Part shown: positions 44,840-53,981 of the stretch, piece by piece
Layout of the letters: each line of letters starts with the position of its first letter
How positions within the stretch are numbered: the stretch's first letter is position 1
The notes under the pieces: generated by a model
What the model saw: the letters and a program-made list of their open reading frames with translations, nothing else
Databases searched by the model: none
What the model was told of the DNA's origin: nothing
Program-made: the position numbers and the translations under genes
Source of the DNA: Lacibacter sp. H375
GTDB lineage: Bacteria > Bacteroidota > Bacteroidia > Chitinophagales > Chitinophagaceae
NCBI RefSeq assembly: GCF_037892425.1
Contig: NZ_JBBKTT010000001.1
Location: 2,976,001 to 3,040,000, forward strand
DNA length: 64,000 nucleotides
Direction of reading: 5' to 3'

Positions 44840-46993
44840 ATGAATGTGAAGTACAGTAAGAGAATGTTAGCGATGCTTTGTGCCGTGGTTTTGTTTTCAG
44901 GCATTGCATCTGCACAATATAAAGCGTACCTGTTCACTTATTTTACAGGTAACGCAAAAGCTGATGAACAGATAAAATTTGCCATTAGTACCGATGGATA
45001 TAATTTTCGTGCATTGAACGGTAATAAACCTGTTATTCAATCGTCTGCAATCAGTGAAACAGGTGGTGTGCGTGATCCGCATATTCTGCGTGGTGCTGAT
45101 GGTAAAACATTTTACATGGTGGTAACCGATATGGTTTCTGCCAATGGCTGGAATTCAAACAGGGCAATGGTATTGCTCAAATCAACGGATCTTATTAACT
45201 GGTCGTCCAGCATCATCAATATGCAGAAACGTTTTGCAGGTAATGATAGCTTGTTACGTGTATGGGCGCCGCAAACCATTTATGATACTAAGGCGAAGAA
45301 GTATATGATCTATTGGTCGATGAAGCATGGCAAAGGTGCCGACATCATTTACTATGCATATGCCAATGCTGCGTTCACCGATCTGGAAACAGAGCCTAAA
45401 CAATTATTCTATAGCCCAACAAACGGATCATGCATTGATGGTGATATTGTTTTTAAAGATGGCAAGTATCATCTCTTCTTTAAAACAGAAGGTGAGGGGG
45501 CGGGTATTAAAATTGCAGTGTCAGATAAATTAACCGAAGGATATGTGTTGCAGGATAAATATGTGCAGCAAACAAAAGATCCGGTTGAAGGTGCGGGTGT
45601 GTTTAAACTGAACAATGGGGAAGGATACATTTTGATGTATGATGTGTATACCAAGGGCAGGTATCAATTCACAAAAACAAAAGACCTGAAAACATTTACA
45701 GTGATTGATGAGGAAGTGAATATGAACTTTCATCCACGTCATGGAACAGTAATGCCCATTACTGCAGCAGAAGCAGAACGTTTGATGAAGAAATGGGGAG
45801 CAGCTGAAGATGTGCTGGGTAACGCTACATCAAAACAAATTAAAAAGATCAACACAAGAGTTGATACCGTTAATAAAACTGTTTATCTCTCGGTGAAACC
45901 CGGCACAAATCTCAAAGCATTCAATCCTGCTTTCCGTTTATTGCCTGCAACAACAGTATCGCCTTCAACGCCACAGGATTTTACAAATGCTGCTGTGAAA
46001 TATGTACTGAACATTAAAGGACAGCAGCCACAAACATGGAAAGTAATTGCACAGGAAAATCATAACCCTGTATTGGAAGGTTTTTATGCTGATCCGGATG
46101 TGCTGTATTCAGAAAAAACAAAAAAGTATTATATCTATCCAACCAGTGATGGGTTTGATGGTTGGTCTGGAACTTATTTCAAAGCTTTTTCATCAACTGA
46201 TCTGGTAAGCTGGAAAGATGAAGGCATTATACTTGATCTCAATAAAGACGTAAGCTGGGCCAAACGCAATGCATGGGCGCCTTGCATTATTGAAAAGAAA
46301 GTAAATGGTCAGTACAAATACTTTTACTATTTCACGGCAGCGCAAAAAATTGGTGTTGCGGTTGCGGATGATCCTGCTGGTCCCTTTACAGATATGGGTA
46401 AGGCATTGATTGATAAAAAACCTGAAGGCGTTAGAGGCGGTCAGGAAATTGATCCCGAAGTGTTTACTGATCCGCAAACAGGAAAAAGTTATTTGTATTG
46501 GGGCAATGGCTACATGGCAGTTGCAGAGTTGAATGATGATATGATCTCGTTGAAAGAGGAAACGTTGAAGACGATCAAGGTTGACAGAACATTCCGAGAA
46601 GGAACAACCGTTTTCTTTCGCAATGGTATTTATTATTTCTTGTGGAGTGAGGATGATACAAGAAGTGAAAACTATCGGGTGCGTTACGGAACTTCAACAT
46701 CACCACTGGGCCCAATTACTATTCCAACAGAAAATTTAGTAATAGCAAAAGATCCTTCAACAGGTATTTACGGCACAGGACATAATTCAGTTTTACAACT
46801 TCCCGGTAAAGATGAATGGTATATCGTTTATCATCGTTTCAATTATCCAAAAGGAATTACGATGGGTGGTGCTGCCGGCTTCAACCGTGAAGTATGTATT
46901 GATAAAATGGAGTTCAATGTTGATGGAAGCATTAAGCTGGTAACACCAACACATAAAGGAATTAAACCACTATCTGTAACTTCAGGTAAATAA
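44840..46993 (+). CDS. Tandem double-GH43 arabinosidase/xylosidase-like protein with Ig-like linker
   Basis: A 717-residue exported protein with two five-bladed GH43 propellers. The first (25-320) has the base D79 in RDPHILRG, D200 in SCIDGDIVF and the acid E250 in DPVEGAGVF. The second (412-710) has D418 in FYADPDVLY, D538 in QEIDPEVF and E587 in FREGTTVF. Between them (330-405) is an Ig-like linker resembling DUF5018 repeats, with RVDTVNKTVYLSVKPGTN. Both catalytic triads appear complete, so the protein may carry two activities, probably exo-acting on arabinofuranose or beta-linked galactose or xylose. It lies 6 bases after GH16 and 13 before GH127, within one operon. Subfamily and linkage cannot be assigned by reading alone. 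Confidence 0.9.
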   Translation: MNVKYSKRMLAMLCAVVLFSGIASAQYKAYLFTYFTGNAKADEQIKFAISTDGYNFRALNGNKPVIQSSAISETGGVRDPHILRGADGKTFYMVVTDMVSANGWNSNRAMVLLKSTDLINWSSSIINMQKRFAGNDSLLRVWAPQTIYDTKAKKYMIYWSMKHGKGADIIYYAYANAAFTDLETEPKQLFYSPTNGSCIDGDIVFKDGKYHLFFKTEGEGAGIKIAVSDKLTEGYVLQDKYVQQTKDPVEGAGVFKLNNGEGYILMYDVYTKGRYQFTKTKDLKTFTVIDEEVNMNFHPRHGTVMPITAAEAERLMKKWGAAEDVLGNATSKQIKKINTRVDTVNKTVYLSVKPGTNLKAFNPAFRLLPATTVSPSTPQDFTNAAVKYVLNIKGQQPQTWKVIAQENHNPVLEGFYADPDVLYSEKTKKYYIYPTSDGFDGWSGTYFKAFSSTDLVSWKDEGIILDLNKDVSWAKRNAWAPCIIEKKVNGQYKYFYYFTAAQKIGVAVADDPAGPFTDMGKALIDKKPEGVRGGQEIDPEVFTDPQTGKSYLYWGNGYMAVAELNDDMISLKEETLKTIKVDRTFREGTTVFFRNGIYYFLWSEDDTRSENYRVRYGTSTSPLGPITIPTENLVIAKDPSTGIYGTGHNSVLQLPGKDEWYIVYHRFNYPKGITMGGAAGFNREVCIDKMEFNVDGSIKLVTPTHKGIKPLSVTSGK

Positions 46994-47006
46994 ATGCGAT
47001 TGTTTT

Positions 47007-49361
47007 ATGCAGAAAGTTTTTCTCAGCACTATTGTTTTATTCTTGCTAAGTGTTAATTGCTTTGCACAGAAAAGTAAACTAAAAATATTTCCACTTTCAG
47101 ATGTACGCTTGTTAAACAGTCCCTTTAAACAAGCGCAGGAAACGGATAAGAAATATATACTGTCGCTCGATGTTGATCGATTACTTGCACCTTTCTTAAA
47201 AGAAGCTGGAATTGAAACGAAAGCGATCAGTTATCCCAATTGGGAAAATTCCGGATTAGATGGACATATCGGCGGGCATTATATTTCTGCATTGGCAAAC
47301 ATGTACGCTGCAACAGGTGATACAGAAGTATTGAGACGACTTACCTACATGATCGATCTGCTGGAGAAATGTCAGCAGAAAGATGCAGATGGCTATGTTG
47401 GCGGTATACCCGGCGGTAAAAAAATGTGGCAGGATGTTGCTGCCGGAAAGATCAATGCGGGTGGATTTTCACTCAATGATAAATGGGTGCCGCTGTATAA
47501 TATTCACAAACTGTATGCAGGACTAATAGATGCATATACAATTGCAGGCAATCAAAAAGCAAAAACAATTCTTATAAAATTATCTGATTGGTTTTATACG
47601 ATTACATCAAAGCTGAGTGATGAGCAACTGCAAACGATACTCCGTAGCGAACATGGTGGCATGAATGAAGCCTTTGCAGATGTGGCAGCGATAACAGGTG
47701 AGAAAAAATATTTAGAACTTGCAAAACGCTTATCGCATCAGTTTATACTGAATCCATTGCTGCAACAAAAAGATGCACTCAATGGTTTGCATGCAAATAC
47801 ACAGATACCCAAAGTGATCGGCTTTGTGCGCATTGCAGAAATAGGAGGGGATAGCAGCTGGGCAAATGCAGCCAACTTCTTCTGGAATACAGTTGTAAAC
47901 CACAGAACAATTTCGATCGGCGGCAACAGTGTGCGTGAACATTTTCATCCTGCCAACGATTTTTCTTCGATGATCGATACCAAAGAAGGTCCTGAAACCT
48001 GCAACAGTTACAACATGCTTAAATTGTCGAAGCAGTTGTTTCTGGCGCATCCTTCTGCTTCATACATGGATTATTATGAACGAACCATGTACAATCATAT
48101 TCTTTCATCACAACATCCTGATGGCGGCTTTGTTTATTTCACACCCATCCGTCCACGGCATTACCGTGTGTATTCGCAACCACAAAAGGGTATGTGGTGT
48201 TGCGTAGGTACAGGTATGGAAAATCATGGTAAGTATGGCGAGTTGATCTATGCACATAATGCGAATGATCTGTACGTCAACTTCTTTATTCCTTCAAAAC
48301 TCAACTGGAAAGAAAAAGGTTTGCAGGTTGAACAGCAGACCACTTTTCCCAATAGTGAAACAACGAACTTAACGATCACTATTAAAAGGCCACATCAGTT
48401 TGCGATTCTATTCCGTTATCCATCATGGGTGAAGGACGGTGAGTTAAAAGCATTTGTAAATAAGAAGGCAGTGCAGGTGAAGCGCAATGAAAATTCGTAT
48501 GCTTCAATAACACGGATTTGGAAAACAGGTGATGTGTTGTCGATTCAATTGCCGATGGAAATAAAAGCAGAGTTTTTGCCCGACAGTTCATCGTGGGTTA
48601 GTTTTGTTCGTGGCCCTATTGTATTGGCTGCTGCAACAGATTCTACCAATACAACTGGATTAAAAGCTGATGACAGCCGTATGGGCCATATTGCTAATGG
48701 TGCGCTGTATCCGATCGAAGATGCACCTATGATTGTAACGGCTGATAAGAAAAACATTACTTCGTTGCAACCAGTAAAAGGTAAAATGTTTACCTATACT
48801 GCATCTTCCCTCGTATATCCGGCAAAGTATAAGAATCTGCAACTGGTTCCTTTTTATACAATTCATGACAGTCGTTACATGTTGTACTGGCGCTATGCAA
48901 CACCCGCACAACTGGAAACAATTAAAGAAGAGATAAGAAAGAAAGAAGAAGTAAGGCTGGCGTTAGAAAAAATAACTGTCGACCAGGTTGCGCCGGGTGA
49001 ACAGCAACCGGAATCAGATCATGCTTTCAAAGGAGAACAGACAGAAGCAGGTGTGAATAAAGATCGACACTGGCGTACAGCAAAGAAATGGTTCAGCTAT
49101 GAGTTGAAAAATGCCGATGCTGCTGCACGCACATTGCGTATTACTTATTTCGGGCAGGATCGTAACCGTTTGTTTGATATTTATGTGAATGATGTGTTGT
49201 TGCAAACAGTGGAGTTGAATGGTGCAAAAGGCGATCAGTTTTTTGATGTGAATTATGCATTGCCTGCAGAAGTAGCAAAAGAAAAAATAATCACCGTAAA
49301 GTTTGTGGCGAAAGAAAAGTCAACTGCGGGTGGTATTTATTATGTGCGGTTATTGAAATAA
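47007..49361 (+). CDS. GH127/GH146 beta-L-arabinofuranosidase (DUF1680)
   Basis: A 784-residue exported enzyme. The N-terminus has the family start LSDVRLLNSPFKQAQ and LDGHIGGHYISALANMYAATGD. The zinc and nucleophile residues are seen as GPETCNSYNML (E330, C332) and MWCCVGTGMENHGKYGE (C398, C399), which match the Glu-Cys-Cys-Cys set of GH127 beta-L-arabinofuranosidases. The barrel ends near 600. After 650 a beta-sandwich with RHWRTAKKWFSYELKNAD and YFGQDRNRLFDIYVND follows, as in larger GH146-type members. It should remove beta-L-arabinofuranose from arabinogalactan or pectin. It is the third gene of the GH16-GH154 row, and GH51 begins 20 bases downstream. Confidence 0.92.
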   Translation: MQKVFLSTIVLFLLSVNCFAQKSKLKIFPLSDVRLLNSPFKQAQETDKKYILSLDVDRLLAPFLKEAGIETKAISYPNWENSGLDGHIGGHYISALANMYAATGDTEVLRRLTYMIDLLEKCQQKDADGYVGGIPGGKKMWQDVAAGKINAGGFSLNDKWVPLYNIHKLYAGLIDAYTIAGNQKAKTILIKLSDWFYTITSKLSDEQLQTILRSEHGGMNEAFADVAAITGEKKYLELAKRLSHQFILNPLLQQKDALNGLHANTQIPKVIGFVRIAEIGGDSSWANAANFFWNTVVNHRTISIGGNSVREHFHPANDFSSMIDTKEGPETCNSYNMLKLSKQLFLAHPSASYMDYYERTMYNHILSSQHPDGGFVYFTPIRPRHYRVYSQPQKGMWCCVGTGMENHGKYGELIYAHNANDLYVNFFIPSKLNWKEKGLQVEQQTTFPNSETTNLTITIKRPHQFAILFRYPSWVKDGELKAFVNKKAVQVKRNENSYASITRIWKTGDVLSIQLPMEIKAEFLPDSSSWVSFVRGPIVLAAATDSTNTTGLKADDSRMGHIANGALYPIEDAPMIVTADKKNITSLQPVKGKMFTYTASSLVYPAKYKNLQLVPFYTIHDSRYMLYWRYATPAQLETIKEEIRKKEEVRLALEKITVDQVAPGEQQPESDHAFKGEQTEAGVNKDRHWRTAKKWFSYELKNADAAARTLRITYFGQDRNRLFDIYVNDVLLQTVELNGAKGDQFFDVNYALPAEVAKEKIITVKFVAKEKSTAGGIYYVRLLK

Positions 49362-49381
49362 AATCATTTAAAAACCGATAG

Positions 49382-51778
49382 ATGAAAAAAAAGTTATTAC
49401 TGGCTCTGTTTTTAATGGTGGGGTACTGCTGCGCTTTTGCACACGAGCCCGATTCAGTTTTGGTAAAAGGTTATACTACGGGCAAGAACGATAATAAAAA
49501 CGGACTTCACATTGCTTATAGCTTTGATGGCAAAACGTGGATAAGCATCGGCAATGAGTTTTCTTTTTTAAGAAGTGATTACGGCAGATGGGGGTCAAGT
49601 AAAAAAATGTACGATCCTGTTTTGGTAAAGAACAGCAGCACAGAATGGGCCTGTTATTTTTTTACAGAAGCTGAACACAAAGTGGTAGGCGTTGCAACTA
49701 CCAGCGATCTTGTTTTGTGGAAACCCCAGGATTATTTCCTGTATGATGAAGTAAAAATAAAATTTCCTGCAATTAATAAAGCATTGAGCAATGCTGCAGT
49801 CATTTATAAACAACCGTGGAGTTTTGTACAGGCGTTGATCAACCATGCCGACCTTGAAGCATATCGAAATATGCTATACAGTGTAACTGCGCAAAGTTTT
49901 GCAGAGAAGAATGCGTCACTAAAACCGTTTAATGTTTCATTATCCATCAATATGGAGAACAAAAAAAAGATCAGCGATAAACTGATTGGTGTTTTTTTTG
50001 AAGATCTGAATTATGCTGCTGATGGCGGTTTGTATGGAGAGCTGATCCAGAACAGGGATTTTGAATATACTTCAAAAGATAGACGAGAATGGAACAGCAC
50101 AACCAACTGGAAAAGCAAAAATGGAAAGCTTGTTATTGAAAGTATACAACCCATTACTAAAAACAATCTTCACTATGCAGTATTGCAAAGCGGTGATGAA
50201 ATAAGTAATAATGGATTTGATGGTATTGCTGTTACAGCAGGAGAGAAGTATGATCTTTCCTTTTTTGCACGTTCGGCAAACAAAGGCAGTTTAGCCATTG
50301 TGTTGACTGACAGTAATGGCGCTAAAGTTTCAAACGAAATTACAATTGCAGTCAATGCATCAAACTGGAAACAATATCAAAGCGTATTCACTGCAAAGAC
50401 TTCTGTAAAACATGCAAAGCTTTCGATCACCGCAAAAAAGCAGGAGACAGCAATTGATCTTATCTCTCTCTTTCCACAAAAGACATTTAAGAACAGGAAG
50501 AATGGTTTAAGAGCTGATCTTGCACAAGCCATTGCCGATCTCAAACCACGCTTTATGCGTTTCCCCGGCGGTTGTTTGGCGCATGGTAATGGTCTTGATA
50601 ATATTTATCAATGGAAAAATTCAATTGGGAAATTGGAAGAGCGTAAACCCGATTTTAATTTATGGGGCTATCATCAAACAATGGGACTTGGTTATTACGA
50701 GTACTTTCAGTTTTGTGAAGACATCGGCGCAGAACCATTGCCTGTACTTGCTGCAGGTGTTCCCTGTCAGAATTCAAGTCATCATCATCAGACAGGCATT
50801 GCAGGTCAGCAAGGTGGTATTCCACTCAATGAAATGGATGAGTATATTCAGGACATTCTCGATTTGATAGAATGGGCCAATGCTGATAAAAATACAACAT
50901 GGGGCAAACTTCGTGCAGCAGCAGGACATCCGACGCCTTTCAATTTAAAATACATTGGTATCGGTAACGAAGACCTGATATCGGAAGTGTTTAAAGAACG
51001 CTTTGCGATGATCTATAAAGCCATTAAAGCAAAATATCCTGCAATCATAGTAATAGGAACAGTAGGTCCTTTTTACGAAGGAAGCGATTATAGTTTCGGT
51101 TGGGACTTCGCTTCCGAAATGGGTGTGCCGATGGTTGATGAACATTATTATGTGCCACCTGCATGGTTGATCAATAACCAGGATTACTATGATAAGTATG
51201 ATCGCAAAAAGCCGAAAGTGTATCTCGGTGAATATGCGGCGCATGTGAAAGGGCGACCTAACAACATAGAAACTGCATTGGCAGAAGCATTGTATTTGTG
51301 CAGTGTTGAACGAAACGGTGATGTAGTTGAAATGACCTCTTACGCACCATTGCTGGCAAGAGAGGGTAATACACAATGGAATCCTGATATGATTTACTTT
51401 AATAACAGCGATGTGAAACTCACGCCGGGTTATGAAGTGCAGAAAATGTTTGGCAACAACGCCGGTGATGAATACATCGAAAGCAGCTTTACCCTTGATA
51501 ACACGAATGCTGATATACAAAAGCGTATTGCAAAGTCGGTTGTAAGAGATGCAAAAACAGGTGATTTGATTATTAAACTCGTTAATCTTTTACCGGTTGA
51601 AGCAACTGTTGATTTTAAAGATCTGAACTTTAGTAATTACAGCATAGCGAAAATAGTCTTACAGGGAAATCCTGATGAGAAGAATGTAAAACCTGTAACC
51701 ACAACTGATGTTGTGCTCAACAATAAACTGGTTTTGCCAAAATACTCTTTTACTGTTTTAAGAATAAAAGCGAAGTAA
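49382..51778 (+). CDS. GH51 alpha-L-arabinofuranosidase with N-terminal partial propeller
   Basis: A 798-residue exported enzyme. Residues 25-160 resemble the first blades of a GH43-type propeller (GLHIAYSFDGKTWISIGNEF, YDPVLVKNSSTEWACYFF) but no complete propeller or catalytic triad is present. From about 190 the GH51 fold begins: DKLIGVFFEDLNYAADGGLYGE, with an inserted carbohydrate-binding-like sandwich (about 240-370), then RFMRFPGGCLAHGN, acid/base E530 in IGIGNED and nucleophile E617 in YLGEYAAH. The C-terminal sandwich ends FTVLRIKAK. It removes alpha-L-arabinofuranose. The N-terminal half-propeller may be a targeting or oligomerisation module, or a relic of a fused GH43. It sits between GH127 and GH154 with 8-20 base gaps. 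Confidence 0.92.
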   Translation: MKKKLLLALFLMVGYCCAFAHEPDSVLVKGYTTGKNDNKNGLHIAYSFDGKTWISIGNEFSFLRSDYGRWGSSKKMYDPVLVKNSSTEWACYFFTEAEHKVVGVATTSDLVLWKPQDYFLYDEVKIKFPAINKALSNAAVIYKQPWSFVQALINHADLEAYRNMLYSVTAQSFAEKNASLKPFNVSLSINMENKKKISDKLIGVFFEDLNYAADGGLYGELIQNRDFEYTSKDRREWNSTTNWKSKNGKLVIESIQPITKNNLHYAVLQSGDEISNNGFDGIAVTAGEKYDLSFFARSANKGSLAIVLTDSNGAKVSNEITIAVNASNWKQYQSVFTAKTSVKHAKLSITAKKQETAIDLISLFPQKTFKNRKNGLRADLAQAIADLKPRFMRFPGGCLAHGNGLDNIYQWKNSIGKLEERKPDFNLWGYHQTMGLGYYEYFQFCEDIGAEPLPVLAAGVPCQNSSHHHQTGIAGQQGGIPLNEMDEYIQDILDLIEWANADKNTTWGKLRAAAGHPTPFNLKYIGIGNEDLISEVFKERFAMIYKAIKAKYPAIIVIGTVGPFYEGSDYSFGWDFASEMGVPMVDEHYYVPPAWLINNQDYYDKYDRKKPKVYLGEYAAHVKGRPNNIETALAEALYLCSVERNGDVVEMTSYAPLLAREGNTQWNPDMIYFNNSDVKLTPGYEVQKMFGNNAGDEYIESSFTLDNTNADIQKRIAKSVVRDAKTGDLIIKLVNLLPVEATVDFKDLNFSNYSIAKIVLQGNPDEKNVKPVTTTDVVLNNKLVLPKYSFTVLRIKAK

Positions 51779-51786
51779 ACAATTGA

Positions 51787-53817
51787 ATGAAAAATAGCTT
51801 CATACTTTTTCTGCTTTTAGCTATAAGCTTTAATACAATTGCGCAGAATAAAGTACATAATCCGGCTTACTCAACACAGGTAAATGGCAAAACAGTTTTT
51901 AAGTTAGATAAGCCTGATTTTAAGAAGAGTCCGCTTACTGGTATGACGAGAAAGCATTGGAAAGATGCAGCAATGTATTTGCTGGAAGGTGCGTTCAGTT
52001 ATATCCATTCGCTGGACGATCCGATGAAATTTCCCAAACAGCCGGGCAAAAGTTACCCAAGAAGTGAAGCACAGGTGCCAACTGAAAAACTGGAAGGTTT
52101 GGTGCGCACTTTATTCATTGCTGCTCCGTTGCTGAAAGAAGATTCGAATCTCGTTATCAGCAATATTAAAGTGGCTGATTATTATCGTCACCAGATATTG
52201 AATTTGCTTGATCCGAAACATCCATCTTATATTAAACCGCAGGCAAAGGGCGGGGGGCCAAGCCAGATATTGGTTGAGTTTGGTGCATTATCTGTATCGA
52301 TGTTTTATGCGCCGGAAGTATTGTTCGATCCGTTGACAAAAAAACAGAAAGATGCATTGGCTGCAACCATGTTGAGTTATGGTGATGGAAAAACTGTTGC
52401 ATCGAACTGGAAGTTCTTCAACATTTTCGTATTGAGTTTTTTCAAGAGTAGAGGTTATGAGATCAATGAAAAATTGTTGATCGAATATCTTGATAAATCA
52501 TTAGCGCATTATCATGGTAGTGGATGGTATAACGATGCGCCTGCATACGATTACTACAGTATGTGGGCTTTTCAGATGTATGGCCCGGTATGGAGTGAAT
52601 ACTTTGGAAAGAAATATTATCCCGAGTATGCTAAGAAGTTCATGAATAATTTTAATGATGTAAAGAACAACTATCCTTATCTCTTTAGTCGTGATGGAAA
52701 GATGCTGATGTGGGGCAGGAGTATGAGTTACCGTATCGGTTCCATAGCACCATTTCCGTTAATGGGTTATGAAAATGATCCTACGATCAATTATGGTTGG
52801 ATGCGCAGAATATCTTCTTCTGTTATGTTACAGTTCTTACAGCATCCGGAATTTATGCAGGACAATGTGCCGACGCTTGGTTTTTACGGAGCATTTGAAC
52901 CGGCTGTACAACCATACAGTTGCAGAGGTTCGGCTTACTGGATGGGTAAAGCATTTGTAGCGTTGATGATTCCTGAAGACAATCCATTCTGGACAGCAAC
53001 TGAAAACGAAGGTGCATGGGAAAAAGAATTAAAGAAAGGAAACGTGTATAACAAATACCAAGACAGTTCGCATATCCTCATCACCGATTATCCAAACATC
53101 GGCGCATCGGAAATAAGAGCATGGTGTAAAGTAAAAGCTATTGGTGCAAACGAACCTTTCCGTGCAAGTGAAAATTATAATCGTCTTTCGTATAACAGTG
53201 CTTTTCCCTGGCAGGCTGATAGTGTGGCAGGTGTTGTAGCCATGAACTATATCGTACTCAATAAAAAGAATGAATGGGAGCCGCTGCGCTTGTATGATTT
53301 TAAAAAGTTTGAGAATGGAATCTATTATCGTGATGTCGTTCTTGAAACAAACAACAATATCAAATTTCAACTTGCTGACATGCCTTTACCCAACGGTATT
53401 CTCCGTGTTGATAAAGTAACGAGCGATACAATAACAGAAATTCGTTTGGGGCATTATGCTTTGCCAAAGTTGAACACGCCCATTAAAACTACTTTACGAA
53501 AAGTAAAAAACTATACTGCAACCATTATCGACAATGGTGAGTACCAGTTGGCATTAGTACCAGTGCAAGAATGGAAGTCTGCAAAAGCAATAGCAACAAC
53601 CAATGTGCATCCGCAGAGTAAAGAAAGCATGGTAATTAATGCATCGCAGCAATTGAATCCAAAGAAAGGTTCTGTTTTTATAACACTGATGTTGTGGAAA
53701 AAGAGTGGTGACAAATGGACGGATGATGAGTTGGTGCCTGTAACGAATGTGAATGTAACAGCGGGAAAGGTAGAAGTGAAAATGAGAAACGGGAGTACAT
53801 TGTTTGATGTGAATTGA
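51787..53817 (+). CDS. DUF2264 / GH154-family protein, probable beta-glucuronidase
   Basis: A 676-residue exported protein. The (alpha/alpha)6-type N-terminal domain shows PLTGMTRKHWKDAAMYLLEGAF, LEGLVRTLFIAAPLL, NWKFFNIFVLSFFKSRGYE, GSGWYNDAPAYDYYSMWAFQMY and WGRSMSYRIGS, all features of DUF2264. The family was recast as GH154 after an arabinogalactan-PUL member from Bacteroides was shown to remove terminal glucuronic acid. A C-terminal beta-sandwich (about 420-676) follows. Here it follows arabinofuranosidases, and removal of uronic acid caps would suit an arabinogalactan. It is the last gene of the row, 8 bases after GH51, with a terminator 15 bases beyond. Catalytic residues were not identified by eye. 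Confidence 0.87.
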   Translation: MKNSFILFLLLAISFNTIAQNKVHNPAYSTQVNGKTVFKLDKPDFKKSPLTGMTRKHWKDAAMYLLEGAFSYIHSLDDPMKFPKQPGKSYPRSEAQVPTEKLEGLVRTLFIAAPLLKEDSNLVISNIKVADYYRHQILNLLDPKHPSYIKPQAKGGGPSQILVEFGALSVSMFYAPEVLFDPLTKKQKDALAATMLSYGDGKTVASNWKFFNIFVLSFFKSRGYEINEKLLIEYLDKSLAHYHGSGWYNDAPAYDYYSMWAFQMYGPVWSEYFGKKYYPEYAKKFMNNFNDVKNNYPYLFSRDGKMLMWGRSMSYRIGSIAPFPLMGYENDPTINYGWMRRISSSVMLQFLQHPEFMQDNVPTLGFYGAFEPAVQPYSCRGSAYWMGKAFVALMIPEDNPFWTATENEGAWEKELKKGNVYNKYQDSSHILITDYPNIGASEIRAWCKVKAIGANEPFRASENYNRLSYNSAFPWQADSVAGVVAMNYIVLNKKNEWEPLRLYDFKKFENGIYYRDVVLETNNNIKFQLADMPLPNGILRVDKVTSDTITEIRLGHYALPKLNTPIKTTLRKVKNYTATIIDNGEYQLALVPVQEWKSAKAIATTNVHPQSKESMVINASQQLNPKKGSVFITLMLWKKSGDKWTDDELVPVTNVNVTAGKVEVKMRNGSTLFDVN

Positions 53818-53832
53818 TAGATCTGATTATTG

Positions 53833-53868
53833 AAAAGGGCGATTCGATTCGAAGTGCCCTTATTTTTT
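53833..53868 (+). terminator. Terminator between PUL 2 enzymes and the converging sensor gene
   Basis: AAGGGC (53835-53840) and GCCCTT (53856-53861) pair around an inner ATTCGATTCGAA-like loop, with A residues before and T residues after (63-68), so it can work in either direction. It lies 17 bases after the GH154 stop and 115 bases from the end of the opposite sensor gene. Confidence 0.7.
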
Positions 53869-53981
53869 AAATGCATTGTCCTCAGCATGCTGATGTGATA
53901 TTTTATGCTTGGAACTTGGTCGGGTTGCAAACTTATAAATCACACAATCTTTTTTCATTGCCCTCTTTGAGCATTTGTTTC

